From positions 41,416,001-41,480,000 of the forward strand of contig CM034546.1 of assembly GCA_020055645.1 (NCBI GenBank): DNA of 64,000 bases, read 5' to 3'. Position 1 is the first letter of the stretch, and the number at the start of each line of letters is the position of its first letter. The stretch is from Tomocerus qinae. Its lineage: Eukaryota; Arthropoda; Collembola; Entomobryomorpha; Tomoceridae. Shown in pieces: positions 12,291 through 23,082 of the stretch. The position numbers and the translations under genes are program-made. The notes below the pieces were generated by a model. The model worked only from the letters and a program-made list of their open reading frames with translations. It ran no database searches and was not told the origin of the DNA.

Positions 12291-12348
12291 CATGCTTAAA
12301 TTTTGGGAAATTAAAATAAAATTCACACTTTTACATATACACACGGAC

Positions 12349-12553
12349 CGCAGTATCAACCGCAGTAACCGCAGTATCAGCCGCAGTAACCGCAGTAACC
12401 GCAGTATCAACCGCAATAACCGCAGCATCAACCGCACTAACCGCAGTATCAACCGCACTAACCGCAGTATCAACCGCACTAACCGCAGTATCAACCGCAC
12501 TAACCGCAGTATAAACCGCAATAACAATCGCGTCAACCGCAGAATTAACCGCA
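12349..12553. repeat. AACCGC tandem array (21-bp unit), left arm
   Basis: Tandem repeats built from AACCGCAGTATC and AACCGCACT, giving a 21-bp unit TATCAACCGCACTAACCGCAG with variants. Both strands stay open in several frames because the unit is a multiple of three and stop-poor, so the Asn/Arg/Ser and Ala/Val/Asp open frames here are almost certainly not genes. The right arm has the same array two units shorter (13190-13353). Confidence 0.85.
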
Positions 12554-12823
12554 ATGTTATTATTCATTATTTCGCAATCTTATTATATATTTAACGTATG
12601 TATCTCAACAATCATTTACGTAAAACTTACTGATGGAATGATCTCTATGAAAAATTTATCCTCTTAACAAACTTAATGATTCAATAGATCAGGCTCGCAA
12701 TTTCTAACGTAAGACCTTAATAACGTAATTCCTATCGTGCGACTTCACTTACGCAGTATTATACATACTTAATCTATAAACCACATTAATCTTTGAAAGA
12801 TTTTAAATCTGCCGTTGTTACAC

Positions 12824-12921
12824 CGTTGACGCAGATGACAAGAGAGCTAACAGAAAATGTCGGAGACGTTTCTCCGAAATTTTCTGTGTCTCACAAGCTC
12901 TCTTGGTCATCTGTCTCAAAA
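12824..12921. repeat. Palindrome centre: cruciform-forming spacer
   Basis: Between the last perfectly paired bases of the arms (12823 and 12922) is a 98-bp spacer that is itself an imperfect palindrome: GCAGATGACAAGAGAGCT on the left pairs with AGCTCTCTTGGTCATCTG on the right. The innermost stem is CGGAGA / TCTCCG with loop CGTT (12861-12876). The arms therefore fold with almost no loop. Confidence 0.85.
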
Positions 12922-13189
12922 GTGTAACAACGGCAGATTTAAAATCTTTCAAAGATTAATGTGGTTTATAGATTAAGTATGTATAATACTGCGTAAGTGA
13001 AGTCGCACGATAGGAATTACGTTATTAAGGTCTTACGTTAGAAATTGCGAGCCAGATCTATTGAATCATTAAGTTTGTTAAGAGGATAAATTTTTCATAG
13101 AGATCATTCCATCAGTAAGTTTTACGTAAATGATTGTTGAGATACATACGTTAAATATATAATAAGATTGCGAAATAATGAATAATAAC

Positions 13190-13353
13190 ATTGCGGTTAA
13201 TTCTGCGGTTGACGCGATTGTTATTGCGGTTTATACTGCGGTTAGTGCGGTTGATACTGCGGTTAGTGCGGTTGACGCTGCGGTTATTGCGGTTGATACT
13301 GCGGTTACTGCGGTTACTGCGGCTGATACTGCGGTTACTGCGGTTGATACTGC
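13190..13353. repeat. AACCGC tandem array (21-bp unit), right arm
   Basis: Inverse copy of the left array, read here as GCGGTT repeats, shorter by 42 bp (two units). This is the largest length difference between the arms and is the kind expected from replication slippage. Confidence 0.85.
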
Positions 13354-14442
13354 GGTCCGTGTGTATATGTAAAAGTGTGAATTTTATTTTAATTTCCCAA
13401 AATTTAAGCATGATATGAATGATTTATTCCGTTATTTATGCAATATGTAACTAAGATAACACTGAGTCAATGGCTTTAAGTGGATATTTATATGTCTAAT
13501 AATGTTGATAGTTTGAAAACCGCAGTTTTTCTGTGCTTAGCAGCTTGATTATTTGTAAAATTTTGCAAACTTTTTTAGCGCTTCAAAATCTTTTATTTGT
13601 AAATGAAAGTAGTTTTTCTTAGTTTAAAATAAATATATGCATACGAAACAGATTTATATAGAAAAATGTTAATTTTATTTTCATTCACCATCATAATTTA
13701 TATTCAGAATACAATTTCAATGCATTAAATTACATTAGAGAACGATGGATTACTTTAACTTATAATGTTAATTCATTTTCATTTTTCAGCATTTAAATTA
13801 ACCTAAATTAAGTTACATTAGGTTATGTTACATAACTAGTAAAACAAATCAATAAAGTATGCAGCAAATTGGCGGGCATTCAAAGTTTACAAGTTTTTAC
13901 ATCAAATATGACATTATACAAAATCAATTCTTTTGAAGTTTTCTTCATACAACTTTATGTCTTTATGACCAAATGTTAGAGTAATAATCCCATCATCTTT
14001 CAACACCTGAGCCATTTATAGCCTTTTTTCTACTTTTAATCAATCAAATGTTTGAACATTCAAAAAATTGTCTGGACACATTGCATCCACGAAATGATCA
14101 AAAACTATATCGTTTTAACCGCAGTTCAACTAGCTCCTTTCAATCTTTTCTTTGTACCTGTGTTATTCTCCTGTGTTTTCTTCTGTGTTATTATAAATAT
14201 CAGCTGTTTTTCTGCTGGGACAACAATACGACTTTGGCTTAATACAAGCAAATTCAATAATAACAGCAAAGTACCCTAATCGTTTTTGTTCATTACATTG
14301 TGATATTTTCCTAAACCTACATCATTTGGTTGTAATCAGACATCAAAGAAATCGTTTTCGTACTTTTGACAGTCATCATAAACATTCTGTTCATCAAGTA
14401 AGTAATATTATTATGTCTACAACTTTTTTACTATGTATTGAT

Positions 14443-14582
14443 AATAATTGTCGGTTTAGCAAGCTGTCACTTGCATTGGAATGAAATGTCCTCTTGTTGG
14501 TTCGATTTGAGTAGATGTGAAAAAAGTATGTCACTTGAGGGATTTCTAATACAATTTTCAAAATGCTAAACCGACAATTATT
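14443..14582. mobile_element. Nested 140-bp MITE (right arm)
   Basis: Mirror of the left-arm MITE, with the same 19-bp terminal repeats and ATCAA-type flanks. Confidence 0.7.
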
Positions 14583-15299
14583 TTGATTTAGTTTTGTTAA
14601 TTAGGCTTCTACTGTTAAAATACCAGGTTTTAGACGAACTATGTCTTCAGCAGTTCTAAAACTGTTCTTGTTCAAATTCATTTATATTTAAAAAATAAAA
14701 TACTATTACTTAAAGCTTCCATAATTATACAATCAATTTAAAACTTTATAAACTTTCTATCAATATTTTTATTCGATACCAGACTATATTTAATTGCAAT
14801 TCTGCATATTATATTATATTCAGCACAAAAACGGACAATAAATTACACTAACTCACATTTGACCATTCATTTGAGTGTTTTATATTTTTAAATTAAACTT
14901 ACTTATGTTAATAGGTTATGTTAGGCTTATTAACTAGTAAAATTAATTAACAAACTCGGCGATAAGCTTTAAAAGTATTTACTTTAATATGAACATAGAA
15001 AAGTTTTATATGTCAGCTGCTTTTCTATGAGAACAGCAGAATTCTGGCTTAGTACAAATAAACTCAGTAATAACCGCATTTAAAAAATGAAATACTTTTA
15101 TTTGGTACATGTTATTGGATTAATTTTAAAAAATTTTGTGTAATTTGTGTACAATTTACACAATACAATTATCTTTCTTAGCGTTGGACAGTTTTAACAC
15201 ATTTGTAGTCTGTAATGTATATGCATGCAACATTACTCTTTTTAAAGTCTGCAATCACAATACTCTAGACACAAAGATGATATAGAAACGTTTGCTCCA

Positions 15300-17246
15300 T
15301 CAGTCATTAGGACATTTTTCGAGATTGCGATCCGCAGAATATCTACGAAATGATTGAGAATAAACTTTCTCAAGATACACTCGAAATAATTCTAACTTAA
15401 CTGCTGCAAATTCTAACTTAATAATAACTGCTGCAAATTCGTTAGAAAGAATATATAGACTTGGTTTCTCATCTGTTAACTCAGGTACATATAATCTAAT
15501 CCCAAGCAATTCATTTGTTCGATTACGTCTAATATATCGAAGATATAAGTCGCAATAATGGGAATAATTTGAAAATATATCCAACATTATAATATCAACA
15601 GATGGAAAAATATCTGGCACTGTTACGTTATTACATTTGTCAATCGCTGTAATAATGCAAAAAATTGAATTTGGATTACAAGTAAACTCCAATTATTCAT
15701 GTTTCTCACCTTGAATATTGTACCTTGTCATGTTAATATCGAAATGTTCTGGATAAAGACTAATAGTGACTACTGAAATAACTAAATTTCCTAGCTGTGG
15801 CGGTGGTACACATATTGGACTGCCAATGTATTCTGTAACTGTTGTCGAAAATTCTGTTCCCCAATCTCTATCCTCTAAATCATACTCGTATGCGCTTTCA
15901 AATTGTTCGTCAAATCCATCGTCTTCAAATTCTTCCTCTGAATCGACCTGCTGATCATGATATTCATTATTGATACCAACCCATTCGTCGTCCTCATCCT
16001 GAAGATTTTCATCGTCATCGTCTGTTTCTTCCTGGTTGATCTCATCAATTTCCTGGTTTTCACATACAGTGTCATCTCCTTCCTGGCTTTCTGGGTCCGC
16101 GTGATCTTCTTTCTGGTCAAACACCTCGATTTGTCTGTCACTACCTTCACTTACTTCCTGTTTAGATTCTTGGATCTCTTCGTTTCCATTGTTTTCGTAA
16201 TCTTTTTCCTGATTTAGCTGTATTGTATCCCTGCTGTCTCTGACATCGTAGACACAACCATTCATATCATTTTCTGTTTCAAAACATTTGATACAATCGT
16301 TATTATGACATCCTGAAAATATATAATCCGGTGTATTTTATTATGTTATACATACTATAATTTTCACGTTTTCAAAGTTAATATAAATTTGTAAAATATA
16401 TGAAATATTGTTTGAATATTGTATCTTGTCATTTTAAGATTGAAATCTTCAGTATAAAGGCTATAAGTGACAACAGAAATAACTAAATTTCCTAGCTGTG
16501 GCAGTGGTATACAAATTAGACTGTCAATATTTTCTGTAAATGTTGTGCAAAATTCTGTTCCCCAATCTCCGTCCTCTAAATCATACTCGTATGCACTTCC
16601 AAATTGTTCGTCAAATCCGTCGTCTTCAAATTCTTCCTCTGAATCTACCTGCTGATCATGATTTCCATTATAAACACTAACCCAATCATCGTCCTCATCC
16701 TGAAGATTTTCATCGTTATCGTCTGTTTCTTCCTGGTTGATCTCATCAATTTCCCGGTTTTCTCGGTCAGTAATCTCCTTCTTGGCTTTCTGGGTCAGTG
16801 CGATCTTCTTCCTGGTCGAACACCTCGATTTCCTGAACTTGTCTGTCACTACCTTCCTTTACTTCCTGTTTAAATTCTTGGATCTCTTCGTTTTCATTGT
16901 TATCGTCATCCTTTTCCTGATTTAGCTCTATGGTATCCCTGCTGTCTCTGACATCGTAGACACAGTCTTTCATATCATTTTCTGTTTCGAAACATTTGGT
17001 ACAATCGTTATTAGGACATCCTGAAAACATATAATCCGGTGAATTTTATTAGGTTATACATCCTATAATTTTCACGTTTTCAAAGTTGATATAAATTTGT
17101 AAAATATATGAAATATTGTTTAAACACTTACCAGAACCGCGACCAGGTTCTTTAAGCTTCAAATATGTTGGGCACTGATGAGTTTCCTTAAAATGTTGCT
17201 CAAAATTACTAGTTAAATACACACCACAGATTGGACAATTTTCCAT
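15300..17246 (-). CDS. Unrecognised spliced gene: C2H2 finger plus acidic region (right arm copy)
   Basis: Mirror of the left-arm gene. Exons by reflection are 17132-17246, 15710-16312 and 15300-15646 on the minus strand, with the same splice sites and a 354-residue product. By eye it differs from the left copy by one residue (His to Arg in exon 3, codon at about 15525-15527). The frameshifted spare exon 2a is also duplicated (about 16361-17020). The two copies converge on the palindrome centre, so read-through transcripts from either side would be self-complementary. Near-identity of coding and non-coding parts alike points to recent duplication or arm-to-arm gene conversion, not to selection on the protein. 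Confidence 0.65.
16361..17020 (-). pseudogene. Duplicated, frameshifted exon 2a (right arm)
   Basis: Mirror of the left-arm spare exon, with the same frameshift and the same missing donor. The exon duplication and its decay therefore happened before the arms became identical. Confidence 0.6.
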
Positions 17247-19389
17247 ATTGAGAATTATAGTGGCAGCTATACCAGAAGACTTTTGAAGCTGGATGGTAAT
17301 GATAACTTTCCCAGTTATAATGTGATGATTTTTACAAAGTACCCCTATTTAAGTGAAATATTTTACACATCTTAGTACCCCACTTCATTCGATAATATAA
17401 ATAAACTATATAAGTAGGAACATATATAAAATGTATCATGTATTTTCGGTAAAAGATTACCCTCCGTCTGACGCAATTTTTTAAATAATATAAGTTAGAA
17501 TGTACGTACGATATGTAAGTAGCTCTTCAGAAAAGGATTATCCTTATTATTGTATTGAAAATAACATTTTGAATTGTATTGATGCTGTATACAAGTCTTA
17601 AACCCCTTCCATAGTAGCCTTATTAATTGTAAGTTTTACTATGTATAAGAACAAACTCAGTCTCAGATTCAGTACTATTCGACAATGAACCTGTTGAAAT
17701 ATTATACATATATTTATGTTGTGGTTTTCGCCGTCTTGACTACGTTTACTAACGCTATTACTGCGGTTAGTTGTGCGGTTAGTGAAGTTGGTCTAGTATT
17801 TTTGTATACAAGATTATGTAATTGTCTGTGTTTATTCATGTCTGTCGACTGTTTTTACAAATTTCCGAGTATTCAATAATAAATTTGCAACATATTGGGA
17901 AAAAAATAAAATAAAAAATTTCCCATTGCGGTATAATAATTCCTATTTAAGTACAAGAATTAAGCTAATAACTGACACACATCTTTATAATTAGCTAAGA
18001 ATAGACTTACAGTGTGAACTTACTAAGAACCGACTTTGTACAACCATACAAGTTTAATTGCTGACCTGCACTTGTATTACTATCTCAGAGAATAAATTAT
18101 TATCACATATGGTTAATAACAAATATATTCTTAGTAAAGACCTTCGTAGAATTAAAATATAAGGTGCGTAAGTTGAAATTACCTATAAGAAAAAGCTTTT
18201 ACGTAAATCCCTTTCTGAGAAAGGATTTTATGACTAAAGGTAATAGCAACTCTTTTGTTCCAAATGTACTCCAGTTTGGGAAATAACTTATTTCCATTGC
18301 CTGGATATTTTAAAGTACTGAAACGACGTGTATGTCTGTAAAATGTAGTAATGTATCTTTACAGGTACCTTCTTGTCCACTACATACCATTGTGTTCAAC
18401 CCCTTTCCACGTCCCTTCATTACTTACACTTATCCTCACATGTAAAGTCATAAACATAGATGTTTACAATGTTTTTGTGATACACACCATTATGTTCATC
18501 AAATACAAGTACTCACAGGGACGACATAGTTTAGCTTATCGTTTCATTATATGTTATCGTTACTGACATTCAATACTTATAGATGGGTATGCGATATACT
18601 AATAATCGGACACAAACTTTGAAAATACATTTAAACATTCAATGATGTATTAATAAATTGTCACGGGCTACTATTCTGACTATCCAAACATTGCAGTGTA
18701 CATTACCTAAACACATGTAGTCTCAGGTATATAGAACTTTGTTTTTGAGTGCACTTTTAAAATTATTATGCTAAATGCACATAACCCCAATAAAATAACA
18801 AGTGTTTATTCTGTAAATAACACTGTTGATACAGTATTTGATACAGTTTTTGATGACATTTCTGCGGTTGATAGTGCGGTTGTTGCGGTTGCTGTTGCGG
18901 TTTGTAAAATATTTGAACATTTAATATAATTTATTGCATGCCAAGGACTTCAATTAACGCCTGACCACCGACTAATTATAATCCAGACCATTGGTCTCTT
19001 TAATCAAACAAAAGTTTTATACTTGAGCAGTACTTTATTCTTAGCAAAATCCTTGCGAAATTTTAAAATAGGTTGTTCGTCTTAACACTTAATAACCAAT
19101 AATTGACAATCAATAGTAATTAATTAATATAATTTGGTTTATACTATCATGTGTACACTTTGTACTTATTTAATTACAATTATAAAATTAATATTATTAT
19201 AAGGTGGTGTCTACACACATTGGCCTTCATCATTATCATTGAGTATTCAAAGAGATCCAATTTGCATTGTCATTTATTATATTTTATAGTAATTAGATAT
19301 TAATCACCCTTATAGATAGGCATATATGAATAGGCAAATATGATATACCTATATTGTATCACGTTAATTATATGTAAGCATTAAATTGT
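17247..19389. other. Right-arm stretch without a recognised gene
   Basis: Reverse complement of 6291-8431. It carries the GCGGTT clusters at about 17760-17780 and 18863-18902. The small open frame 17685-17879 starts with a hydrophobic stretch but runs through the GCGGTT motif, and I do not support it as a gene. Confidence 0.5.
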
Positions 19390-19802
19390 GAATGATATTA
19401 AATTGCCATTGGGTATGGTTGCTACTATCCAAGTGTAATAGATAGGTTAGTACCTGTACTGCCATGAATGCATTGTACTATGGTTGTGAGTGTTCGAGCG
19501 TAAGAGTTACGTTATTGTCTGTACTACAAATACTGCCGCAGGCTATGGTTGTGGCTATTCAAGCATAGTGTATTTCGGTTACCGCCTCGGGGTATGGTTG
19601 TGACTATCCAAGCATAAGATTTAGGATAGTGTAGGAGTGCCGTTGGCTATGGTTGTGGCTATCCAAGCATAGTGAGGGTGAGGACTACTATCCGAGAGTA
19701 AGGTTAGTGTATGTGCTTGATGAAAGCCGTAGGCTATGGTTGTGGCTGTTCGAGCCTTTTTTAGAATCCAAGATGGCGTATGGTTGTGGCTTACTGGTCC
19801 CC
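19390..19802. repeat. Subterminal tandem repeats, right arm
   Basis: Inverse of the left subterminal array. Cores read GGCTATGGTTGTGGCTATC at ~60-70 bp spacing up to the GGTCCCCTTACTACT terminus. Confidence 0.75.
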
Positions 19803-19810
19803 TTACTACT

Positions 19811-19816
19811 ATGCAT
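19811..19816. repeat. Target-site duplication, right copy (ATGCAT)
   Basis: Second copy of the ATGCAT that flanks the palindromic element. The host sequence continues CAAGGGAATTCCAG exactly as in the empty sites. Confidence 0.7.
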
Positions 19817-20112
19817 CAAGGGAATTCCAGTGAATTCCTAGCAGGTAGTAGGTACTACAGAAACTGGCAAATTCAGATTGCATGCAGTATTAGTTGCATA
19901 AACGACGCGAGCGGCCCCTAAATAAGAGAAAGAGAAGATTTTCGACCTAAAACTGCAAATTTTCATTATTGACATTATTTTTGGTTGTGCCCCCTTATCC
20001 TTCAGGATACGTGCCTGGTGTAGAATGTAGAATTTTATGGAAGAGTCAAACAAAATGTTGGCAGTCCACTTGCAAATCATGAAGTTTTAATGACTACGTG
20101 TGGCAAACCAAT
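19817..20112. repeat. Right part of unit 0 spacer, fused to unit 1
   Basis: It matches the sequence upstream of the IR gene in unit 2 (about 45547-46005), minus an internal block (the stretch equivalent to 45657-45810 is missing). It continues as far as GTGGCAA and then switches without a gap into SIAH-gene intron 4 sequence (ATTGCCAATCATTC, as at 40713). The unit 0 IR gene and the first four exons of the unit 1 SIAH gene are therefore gone in a single junction near 20106-20112. Confidence 0.75.
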
Positions 20113-20734
20113 TTCTTCATTGCCAATCATTCATTTTTTGATTTCAATACAATTTTAATAAATGGATATTCCTTCTAGATGAACGTGTATACTCTGTAAA
20201 AGGAGACAGATAGACTAGAAAAGTAGTCCAACATTTTGACTCTTAAAGTCTTGAACTGACATTTAATCTCGGAAAAGAATTTGAATACGAGCATTATCTT
20301 CAAAAAAGACGGGTAAAGTAAAATATTTTTTAAGATAAATATTTTATGAAAAATGCCACTATCAAAAAACTAAAACTTCTACTATTAACCACAATTTCTT
20401 GAAACTAATATCATTTTTATATGGTTTATTAGTTATATTAATAATTCCAACTTGTCTTAATTTTCTGCATACCTACTGATTGTATTTCAACTGAGCACTA
20501 AACGGAAAGTTTATCGTAATTTCAAAATGCATAATTTCTTACTTTTTTGTATTTCAGGTGACAATACATATTGCAGGGAACATGCTCATCGTTAAAGTAA
20601 ATATTTTCACAATGTCTGGCTGTCTGATTGGCGAAGGGATTCTAGTTGAAGAATTCAGAGCAAATGAAATGGTTCAGACGTGGATGTATCAAGGAAAGAT
20701 CACCGTGTTGAAATACAGGAAAGTAGATTTATAA
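20113..20734 (+). pseudogene. SIAH-like gene remnant (unit 1), last two exons only
   Basis: It matches the 3' part of the unit 2 SIAH-like gene: the tail of intron 4, exon 5 (20179-20312, donor GTAAAG) and exon 6 (20558-20734, acceptor ATTTCAG). Exon 5 has an in-frame stop (in GGAGACAGATAG) and exon 6 ends early (KVDL then stop). The RING, zinc finger and TRAF-like exons were removed by the deletion joining units 0 and 1. Exon 5 here lacks the hAT insertion and so shows the pre-insertion sequence of the unit 2 gene. Confidence 0.8.
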
Positions 20735-21960
20735 TTAATTCAATTACTACCATAGCCTCACATAAATAACCTTTCAAAGCACATATAATAAGTTGTAATA
20801 CAAAATTAGAAATTTTTACGTGCATTTACATAAATAGTTAAGAATAGTTAGTAATAGATAACATAGATGAAGTATATACTTTTATCCCGTTTTATCATCC
20901 ACTTTATCATCTGTACCTCTTTTGAAATGCCCCTATTTACTTCAAATTTCTTAACTGATATAACGAATTATAATTGATTGGGTAATTGTTTTGTTCAATG
21001 TTGTTTGGACATTTAGTCTCCTTTTATTGCCAAGAATATTGTTGAAAATAATTTTTTACAGAATCTTAAAAAGTTAGTATATTGTTAGGTGATAGTACAG
21101 CTGGCTTGGCCATATGCAGGTGGGCACGAATATTAATATATGTGGAACCTTGACATCTAATCTGTTTCAACTTGCAACGTTGTAATGGGAATGAGCCACA
21201 TGACTTTTATACTACATTGTTGTTCTATCTAAGAACGTAGTTGGTATCCAAAGGAGATTGATTCAGAAAATAGACAGGAAGGACAAATAAACATTGCATA
21301 TTTAGCGTTATTCTATAGTTATTCTATTAACCAAATTACAAAACATTTATTATTCATCAAGGGAAATTCCTAGCGTCCACAAAATATTATTCATAGGTAC
21401 TTCAGAAACAAGGGAAGCTCATAGTTGCTGGTAGTAGTTGCTTAAACAAACTCGAGCGGAAAATGTATGTCACATCAGACCTATGGCGATACTTGTCGAA
21501 TGCCAAACATTTATATTAATAAATACATCAATGTTTTAAAACCTCTCTCTTCGTGATAAATAAGTTACCTATATAGAGTATTATGGAGGAGCCCAAAATG
21601 TTCACAGCTCACTTGTTCGTAGAATTTTACAGTTGTGCTAAAACACAAACGGAAGTCAAAATATAGATTTAAGGAATTATCCTAAATCCTTCCCAGAATG
21701 AAACAATTTTTGAAACTTTGGTATTGAGTCGTAGTCCGTAACTCGTAAAGGCAGTGTACATACCATTGTTTTACTCCTTGTTGTGTCATTTTTGAAATCA
21801 CTCATGGCAAGAAATCATCAGCGCAAGAAGACATTCACCCGACCAAAACTCAATAAGGTGGAATATCTATTCCCAGCAAGTATTAGCCCACAGAATAATA
21901 CCAATTTAGGCGGGTTGTAAATATTTATTAAAAACCGAATTTTTGGATTAAATTGTGAAC
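20735..21960. repeat. Conserved intergenic spacer of unit 1
   Basis: Non-coding. Blocks match, in the same order, unit 2 (about 42697-42835 and 44985-45770) and unit 3 (59820-60180 and 61278-62220): the TTTTATCATCCACTTTATCATCTG phrase, TTGTTGAAAATAA, the TTAATATNTGGAA stretch, and the TTCATCAAGGGAAATTCCTAGC form of the empty palindrome site. It lies between the SIAH 3' end and the IR gene and presumably holds the IR promoter. Confidence 0.75.
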
Positions 21961-21968
21961 ATTCGGAT

Positions 21969-23074
21969 CAGTGTACAAAATTTACCACTTTTTAGGCTTT
22001 TTTACCCTCACAGTGGTAAAAATACACTTAATGGTAAAAATGCATTTAATGGTAAAAATGGTAAATATTAGCGATTGATTAGACAGATTAGTACAAATAC
22101 ACTAGCCATCCTAAAATATACGTTTTGTTTTAAAACTTTATTCTCAGTAGTAGTAGTATGTGTTTATTGATTGTTTGGCAAGCAGTCACAATCATATCAA
22201 ATTACAAGGCATTTCATTGACAGAATTACTGTACTTAATAATATAACGCCTATAATTGCAACTAAATTTTATATGTTTTGGAAACTAGCTATAAGAACAC
22301 GAAACTTTATATCTACCTATTAATTAAGATTAGAAATATTAATATTATTTAGTAAACACTTAAATTCAATTCTGTCAATGAAATGCCTTGTAATTTGATA
22401 TGATTGTGACTGCTTGCCAAACAATCAATAAACACATACTACTACTACTACTAAAACTTTATTCTCAATGAAACATTTCCAATGAGCCCAATAATTAATC
22501 AAATTAATCTTATTCATTTGATTGTACACCGAATGTTAACCAAGATTTCATTTGGTTTCACCCATTTAAAATTGAGATTAACGTGTCAATTTAATTGCAA
22601 TTAATTTCTCAATCGGCAAGGGTTGTTAGTGCTCCCCTTGGTTGAATCCAATTCTGAATGCTAAGCACCTAATATTACATAGCGCCTTAATCAACTAAAT
22701 TAATCATATTTATTTGATTGCACCCCAAAAGTTATAAAAAATGAAGAAGTATTTGGTATCACCCATTTAAAATTGATGCTAATTGAATTGTAATTAATAT
22801 CTCAATCGGCAAGGGTTGTTGTGCATTGGTTGAATCCTACTCGGTTTAATGAACACTTACCAATTTGTGACAACAATGATCATCTGCTAAGCCATTTCAT
22901 ACTTTGGCACCAAATTTTATTCAAAATCGAAACACGAAATTTAAATGAAACTATTTTTACCATTTATACCATTAAAAACCACTTACCACTACATTTAAGG
23001 TAGTGGTATTTAACGTTAAATACCATTAAAAACCACTTACCACTGGTAAGTGGTAATTGGTATTTTGTACACTG
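21969..23074. mobile_element. hAT-type non-autonomous element, 1.1 kb, with nested LINE piece
   Basis: Termini CAGTGTACAAAA and TTTTGTACACTG are perfect inverted repeats, flanked by ATTCGGAT on both sides (21961-21968 and 23075-23082). Unit 3 has the matching uninterrupted stretch near 62255. Inside are repeated TGGTAAAAATG / ACCACTTACCACT motifs near both ends, two diverged copies of a CTCAATCGGCAAGGGTTGTT segment, and a nested LINE-derived insertion at 22147. No coding sequence. Confidence 0.88.
22147..22452. mobile_element. Hairpin of two LINE 3' ends, 15-bp target duplication
   Basis: It begins GTAGTAGTAGTATGTG and ends ACATACTACTACTAC. About 90 bp at each end (TTTATTGATTGTTTGGCAAG and onward) are inverted copies, with a ~120-bp non-repeated middle. 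The 15-base AAAACTTTATTCTCA precedes (22132-22146) and follows (22453-22467) it. The inverted ends match the 3' end seen again at 51195, so this looks like one retrotransposition event yielding a tail-out inverted dimer. Confidence 0.8.
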
Positions 23075-23082
23075 ATTCGGAT

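Larger units (their letters stand above)
5867..19810. mobile_element. Giant 13.9-kb palindromic (foldback-like) mobile element
   Basis: The left half (5867-12866) is the reverse complement of the right half (12871-19810) over essentially the whole length. Termini are AGTAGTAAGGGGACC and its inverse. By eye the arms differ by a few substitutions (for example A10152 against the complement of C15526) and three indels: one G in a run near 8074, ~25 bp near 11008-11032, and 42 bp (two 21-bp units) in the central repeat. It sits inside unit 0 spacer DNA whose uninterrupted form exists near 45537 and 61627, so the whole palindrome inserted as one piece or was built there after insertion. Subterminal tandem repeats recall Foldback-type elements. 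The 6-bp duplication and AG terminus recall Polinton/Maverick. No transposase, integrase, polymerase B or packaging ATPase was recognised, so the superfamily is open. Confidence 0.88.

Noticed and set aside
12285..12594. Open frames rich in Asn-Arg-Ser or Ala-Val-Asp repeats
   Set aside because: Three overlapping frames on both strands are open simply because the 21-bp AACCGC array is a stop-poor multiple of three. They change length with repeat number between arms.
5867..19810. Palindrome as an assembly or read artefact (missed adapter, inverted chimera)
   Set aside because: Both outer junctions fall at one ATGCAT in paralogous spacer DNA, with unit 0 sequence correctly continued on the far side, and the arms differ by indels of 1, ~25 and 42 bp. 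A technical inversion would not end at a duplicated target. Raw reads are still needed to exclude it fully.
5867..19810. Naming the palindrome a Polinton/Maverick
   Set aside because: The possible 6-bp duplication and AG start fit, but no protein-primed polymerase, retroviral-type integrase, packaging ATPase, protease or capsid frame was recognised in ~7 kb of unique sequence.
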